Notes under the pieces: model-generated
Told to the model about the DNA's origin: nothing
The model's input: the letters and a program-made list of their open reading frames with translations, nothing else
Databases searched by the model: none
Shown here: positions 62,201 through 64,000 of the stretch, one piece after another
Layout: each line of letters starts with the position of its first letter
Numbering within the stretch: position 1 is the first letter of the stretch
From: Bacillota bacterium
GTDB lineage: Bacteria; Bacillota; Syntrophomonadia; Syntrophomonadales; DTU052
Assembly (NCBI GenBank): GCA_029781825.1
Contig: JAKOVY010000110.1
Location: 41,938-105,937 of the forward strand
Length of the DNA stretch: 64,000 nt
Reading direction: 5' to 3'
Program-made: the position numbers and the translations under genes

Positions 62201-62489
62201 CTATCTTTTTGGCAGCACCAACAACGGCACGGCCGGACCGGGGAGCGACATCGACCTCCTGATACATTTTGACGGAGACGAAAAGCAGCGGCAGGATTTG
62301 CTGAACTGGCTGAACGGGTGGAGCATGTCCCTGGCGGAGATGAATTACCTGAAGACGGGTTATCAGTCGGATGGGCTGCTTGATATCCATATAATAAGCG
62401 ATGAGGATATTGCCCGGAAAACGGCTTATGCCGCCAAAATCGGGGCTGTTACCGATCCGGCTTTGCCCCTGAAGATGAAAGAAAAATAA
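59292..62489 (+). CDS. GAF-like / PEP-synthase N-domain / nucleotidyltransferase fusion
   Basis: A 1065-residue protein. Residues about 15-135 resemble a GAF domain (LNCLYRVDEILNDQRLSLSEMFNQL). About 340-720 is a PPDK_N (PEP/pyruvate-binding, ATP-grasp) domain, with IIVRSSSLLEDQLGAAFSGKYKSLF near 443 and DLEFASDGEYFYLLQCRPQS near 692. The phosphohistidine domain needed for true PEP synthase is absent. Residues about 780-900 hold a conserved RFILMGPGRWGSRGDIKLGVQ block. The last 120 are a nucleotidyltransferase (IYLFGSTNNGTAGPGSDIDLLIHF, catalytic GS..DxD). It lies 41 bases after gdhA, and GTG 59292 follows AAGGTGG. Likely a sensory or modifying enzyme; target unknown. Confidence 0.85.
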   Translation: MNRKSDADEYLLDNLKERAKELNCLYRVDEILNDQRLSLSEMFNQLTMVIPSGWQYPEICKARIVYDNRSYQTPGFYSSPYMESVPIKLDGQAIGRVEVVYTQAVDKGPEGYFLEKERKLLKTIADRIEHTILRRHMEMVLQEWNTSRQLNGERRAGNEWMIIVDFLGSTDQSLLLYICKKMAIYLYRRGIEEAEEVLRDLGYSPNVVLTDLNYPSQKMPLGDLAGICSKTFEIASRHLSDSEIYTRLRVWIQEAKDYSLIKAVNSINVSVREITRVINRYRSLTGRNNTHYSPMEHWLVVALIRRFLSGKLEFISIARQHLEINDFSDIVNRLIFPEGSHGKIGGKSTGLFLAQQIIKKAGEDQPLLKFVKVPKTWYITTDGLREFLNYNNLDELNVQKYKDLYEIRIDYPNIVQIMKNSEFPEGMVKSLAMALDDLGDNPIIVRSSSLLEDQLGAAFSGKYKSLFLANQGTKEQRLEALMDAIVEVYASIYNPDSLQYRAERGLLDFQEEMGIMIQEVVGTRIGPYYMPLYAGVVFSNNEFRWSPRIKREDGLIRMVMGLGTRAVDRLSDDFPVLVSPGQPGLRVNTVPEEVKRYSPKMVDVINLEKNTFETVEISQLLKEYGRLIPGVHRIVSTYQPDHIKKPLAFDLDFERDDMVVTFDGLIADTSFIRMVNTIKDLLQEKLKTPVDLEFASDGEYFYLLQCRPQSYSRENAPAPIPRDLPAQDIIFSARRYISNGSIQDISHIVYVDPEGYNQLRDYNDLRNVGRVVGMLNFLLPKHRFILMGPGRWGSRGDIKLGVQVSYSDINNTAALIEIATPRSNYVPELSFGTHFFQDLVEANIRYLPLYPEDQGVVFNQLFLKRSENILGELLPEYKYLEDVVRVIDVPAVTGGRVLRISMNAELEEALGYLTSHSGESGEQIYTEPAKERTSRSDDAYVDEQFWRWRHYMAERIAARIDPVRFGVKNIYLFGSTNNGTAGPGSDIDLLIHFDGDEKQRQDLLNWLNGWSMSLAEMNYLKTGYQSDGLLDIHIISDEDIARKTAYAAKIGAVTDPALPLKMKEK

Positions 62490-62497
62490 TCGCCTTC

Positions 62498-62587
62498 TGA
62501 CTTGTGATGATTAAACCGCCAACGTGAACCGTGCCAGGCGGAACCTTCAGAAAGCCCGCGCCCGGTGACTTGTGATGATTAAACCGC
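62498..62587. repeat. Pair of 22-base direct repeats
   Basis: An identical 22-base unit containing GACTTGTGATGATTAAACC occurs at 62498-62519 and 62566-62587. The second copy forms the left arm of the terminator that follows. Confidence 0.85.
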
Positions 62588-62611
62588 GGACTGCGGATTA
62601 ATCGGGTTTTT
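62577..62611 (+). terminator. Terminator after the GAF-PPDK-NTase gene
   Basis: GATTAA-A-CCGC pairs with GCGG-A-TTAATC across a 5-base loop, followed by GGGTTTTT. Confidence 0.72.
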
Positions 62612-62682
62612 GACTTGCAGCACTTCAATCAATTCTGGCTGTTTATAATTATGAAAAAGAGTCTGGGATAGGGGATAGAGTT

Positions 62683-63396
62683 TTGAACCAAAACCTCGGG
62701 CGCAGTGCGGCGGGAACCCGCATACTGATTCTTTTGCTTTTTGTGACGGCCTGTCTGGGATCGCTGGCGGGATGGTATTTTATAACCGGCGGTAATAAGG
62801 GTTTGAACCTGCCGGTTCCTCATGAGCTTTTGGGGGAGTCTCCCGTGGAGGCGATTCCGGAGGAAGAGAGACAGGTCCCGGACCTGATTCTTCTGGGAGC
62901 GCGCCGGGAGGCCCAGAAGGGCACGCGCTACGAAGCATCTTACGTGAGGATTGCATACCCCGGAGGGGATGTTCCCTCGGATCGAGGGGCCTGTACCGAC
63001 GTAGTTATAAGGGCTTTCCGCAACGCCGGGATTGACCTGCAGCAGCTTATCCATGAGGATATGAAGAAGAACTTTGACAAATACCCCCGCAAATGGGGCC
63101 TTGATAAACCCGACCCCAACATCGATCACCGCCGGGTTCCCAACCAGATACAGTTCTTCAAGACCTACGGGAAATCGCTGACCCTGAAGGTGGAAGGGCG
63201 CCTTGATGAGTGGAAATGGGGCGATGTCGTTTATTGGCGCTTCCCCGACGGCCGCGACCACTGCGGCATAATAAGCGACCGCACCACCCTGGACGGCATA
63301 CCGCTGGTGATCCACAACGCCGGCATAGCCCGCGAAGAAAACGCCCTCCTCAGATGGGAGATAGTCGGCCATTACCGCTATCCCGCCGATGAGTAA
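62683..63396 (+). CDS. DUF1287 (NlpC/P60-like) exported protein
   Basis: A 237-residue protein with one N-terminal membrane anchor or signal (ILILLLFVTACLGSLAGW) and a DUF1287 domain of the papain-like NlpC/P60 type. The likely catalytic Cys is in SDRGACTDVVIRAFRNAG near residue 106, and the His in GRDHCGIISD near 203; VIHNAG follows. Members are thought to act on cell-wall peptides. The start is TTG 62683 behind AGGGGATAG. An isolated TATAAT at 62644-62649 may be its -10. Confidence 0.85.
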   Translation: MNQNLGRSAAGTRILILLLFVTACLGSLAGWYFITGGNKGLNLPVPHELLGESPVEAIPEEERQVPDLILLGARREAQKGTRYEASYVRIAYPGGDVPSDRGACTDVVIRAFRNAGIDLQQLIHEDMKKNFDKYPRKWGLDKPDPNIDHRRVPNQIQFFKTYGKSLTLKVEGRLDEWKWGDVVYWRFPDGRDHCGIISDRTTLDGIPLVIHNAGIAREENALLRWEIVGHYRYPADE

Positions 63397-63566
63397 CCAA
63401 TCCGGATGTCGTAGTTTCCGGTAATCACTGGAGATGTTCTTTGGCCTGATGTTCGCTCACTGGAATTATCAACCGGCCTCTGTTCGCCTATTACATACTG
63501 ATGCCGCCAGATGAATCTTTTCCCCGCCTTGCTCCTGTTACCTCCTGCGGACCCTGCACTTGCCAT

Positions 63567-63596
63567 TTGACAGCTTCCCGGCTGACATCCTAGAAT
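63567..63596 (+). promoter_or_regulatory. Promoter of the ImuB-like gene
   Basis: TTGACA, an 18-base spacer, TAGAAT (5 of 6). The predicted start site overlaps the SOS box that follows. Confidence 0.75.
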
Positions 63597-63603
63597 GTAT
63601 ATA

Positions 63604-63617
63604 CGAACATATGTTTG
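63604..63617. promoter_or_regulatory. LexA (SOS) box
   Basis: CGAACATATGTTTG matches the Gram-positive LexA operator CGAAC-RNRY-GTTYC at 13 of 14 positions. It lies at about +1 of the promoter and 12 bases before the start codon of the polymerase gene. Confidence 0.75.
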
Positions 63618-63629
63618 GGTGATGGTCTG

Positions 63630-64000
63630 ATGAAGAGGGTGGGCTGTCTGTTTCTTCCTTATTTTCTGGCTTCGGTTACTATCAAAGAAAATCCCCGCCT
63701 GTACCGGCAGCCGGTGGCCGTTTTCCGGGAGGGCAGGGTGATTGGCATTTCCCGGAAAATAGAAGACCATTCCCTGATGGGGTTGCCCCTCAACCAGGCC
63801 CGGAGGCACTATCCGGAGGCCTTCTTTGCGGAGTATGACCATTCCGTTCACCGGGCGGCACAGGAGGATTATCTACAGGTACTGGCCGGGATTTCTCCTT
63901 TGATCGAGCCCCTGGATGAGCAGGAGTGCTTCCTCGATCTCAGCGGCGGCAGAATCAAATCAGAAATGGAAAAACTGGGCCATTGGTTTGAGGCCCGGGA
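63630..64000 (+). CDS. Y-family DNA polymerase, ImuB-like, N-terminal part
   Basis: The frame starts at ATG 63630 and runs off the window after about 123 codons. The text fits the N-terminus of Y-family polymerases: LASVTIKENPRLYRQPVAVF aligns with the ASVE...NPELRGKPVAV region, and ISPLIEPLDEQECFLDLSG with the SPxVExxSIDEAFLDLTG palm motif. The first catalytic Asp (DMDAFFA) is replaced (FLPYFLA), and the Asp of DEAF is Gln while its Glu remains. This loss of acidic residues resembles ImuB, the non-catalytic partner in inducible mutagenesis. It has an SOS box. Confidence 0.75.
   Translation, partial: MKRVGCLFLPYFLASVTIKENPRLYRQPVAVFREGRVIGISRKIEDHSLMGLPLNQARRHYPEAFFAEYDHSVHRAAQEDYLQVLAGISPLIEPLDEQECFLDLSGGRIKSEMEKLGHWFEAR

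Overview
The window reads as a stretch of chromosome from an anaerobic, Gram-positive-type bacterium of the Clostridia, plausibly close to syntrophic fatty-acid oxidisers (Syntrophomonas/Pelotomaculum-like). This is inferred from the gene content: YlbF, PrsA-type foldase, a heptaprenyl-diphosphate synthase beside a DUF2600 terpene synthase, a two-gene SUF system, a 4-hydroxybutyryl-CoA dehydratase, several acyl-CoA synthetases and acyl-CoA dehydrogenases, a sigma-54 activator and a LexA-type SOS box. Start codons are often GTG or TTG behind strong Shine-Dalgarno (SD) sequences, so many starts below were chosen from the SD position. No CRISPR array, transposase, phage gene or rRNA was seen.

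Layout. 1-9.6 kb: end of a MobB-like gene, a ferredoxin/ASKHA corrinoid-activator-like protein, DUF1015, PHP hydrolase plus cation exchanger plus RidA-like protein, YlbF, then HepT and DUF2600 (a possible C35 terpene pair) and a PrsA-like lipoprotein. 9.7-15.7 kb: Mrp ATPase, sufC-sufB, a LysR regulator, and an ornithine/lysine decarboxylase with spermidine synthase preceded by a 19-codon leader ORF. 15.9-16.5 kb: five tRNA genes (Asp, Phe, Gly, Cys, Leu) in two promoter-driven groups, preceded by a candidate small RNA. 17-26.6 kb: GDP-mannose synthesis (manC, a phosphoglucose/phosphomannose isomerase, a phosphomannomutase), then glycosyltransferases, a toroid glycosidase-like protein and a 1194-residue glycosyltransferase-GH130 fusion.

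26.9-49.2 kb is a catabolic acyl-CoA island: SDR and zinc alcohol dehydrogenase, a CBS-PAS-sigma54 activator, a soluble chemoreceptor, AbfD with a small Cys protein, thiolase, four AMP-forming acyl-CoA synthetases, three acyl-CoA dehydrogenases and an XRE regulator. Three copies of a TGATWCA-N4-TGWATCA inverted repeat flank the activator, chemoreceptor and AbfD genes, and a good sigma-54 promoter lies between the last copy and abfD. This looks like a local sigma-54 circuit. Degradation of a short hydroxy- or unsaturated acid is a reasonable guess for the substrate.

49.2-64 kb: two very small membrane proteins, a 7TM-PAS-GGDEF diguanylate cyclase behind a folded leader, a rubredoxin-flavoprotein-Rieske fusion, DedA, a 3D-domain exported protein, a candidate three-way-junction RNA, a DUF3784/PH-like protein, glutamate dehydrogenase followed by a very large GAF/PPDK-N/nucleotidyltransferase fusion, DUF1287, and the start of an SOS-controlled ImuB-like Y-family polymerase that runs off the window.
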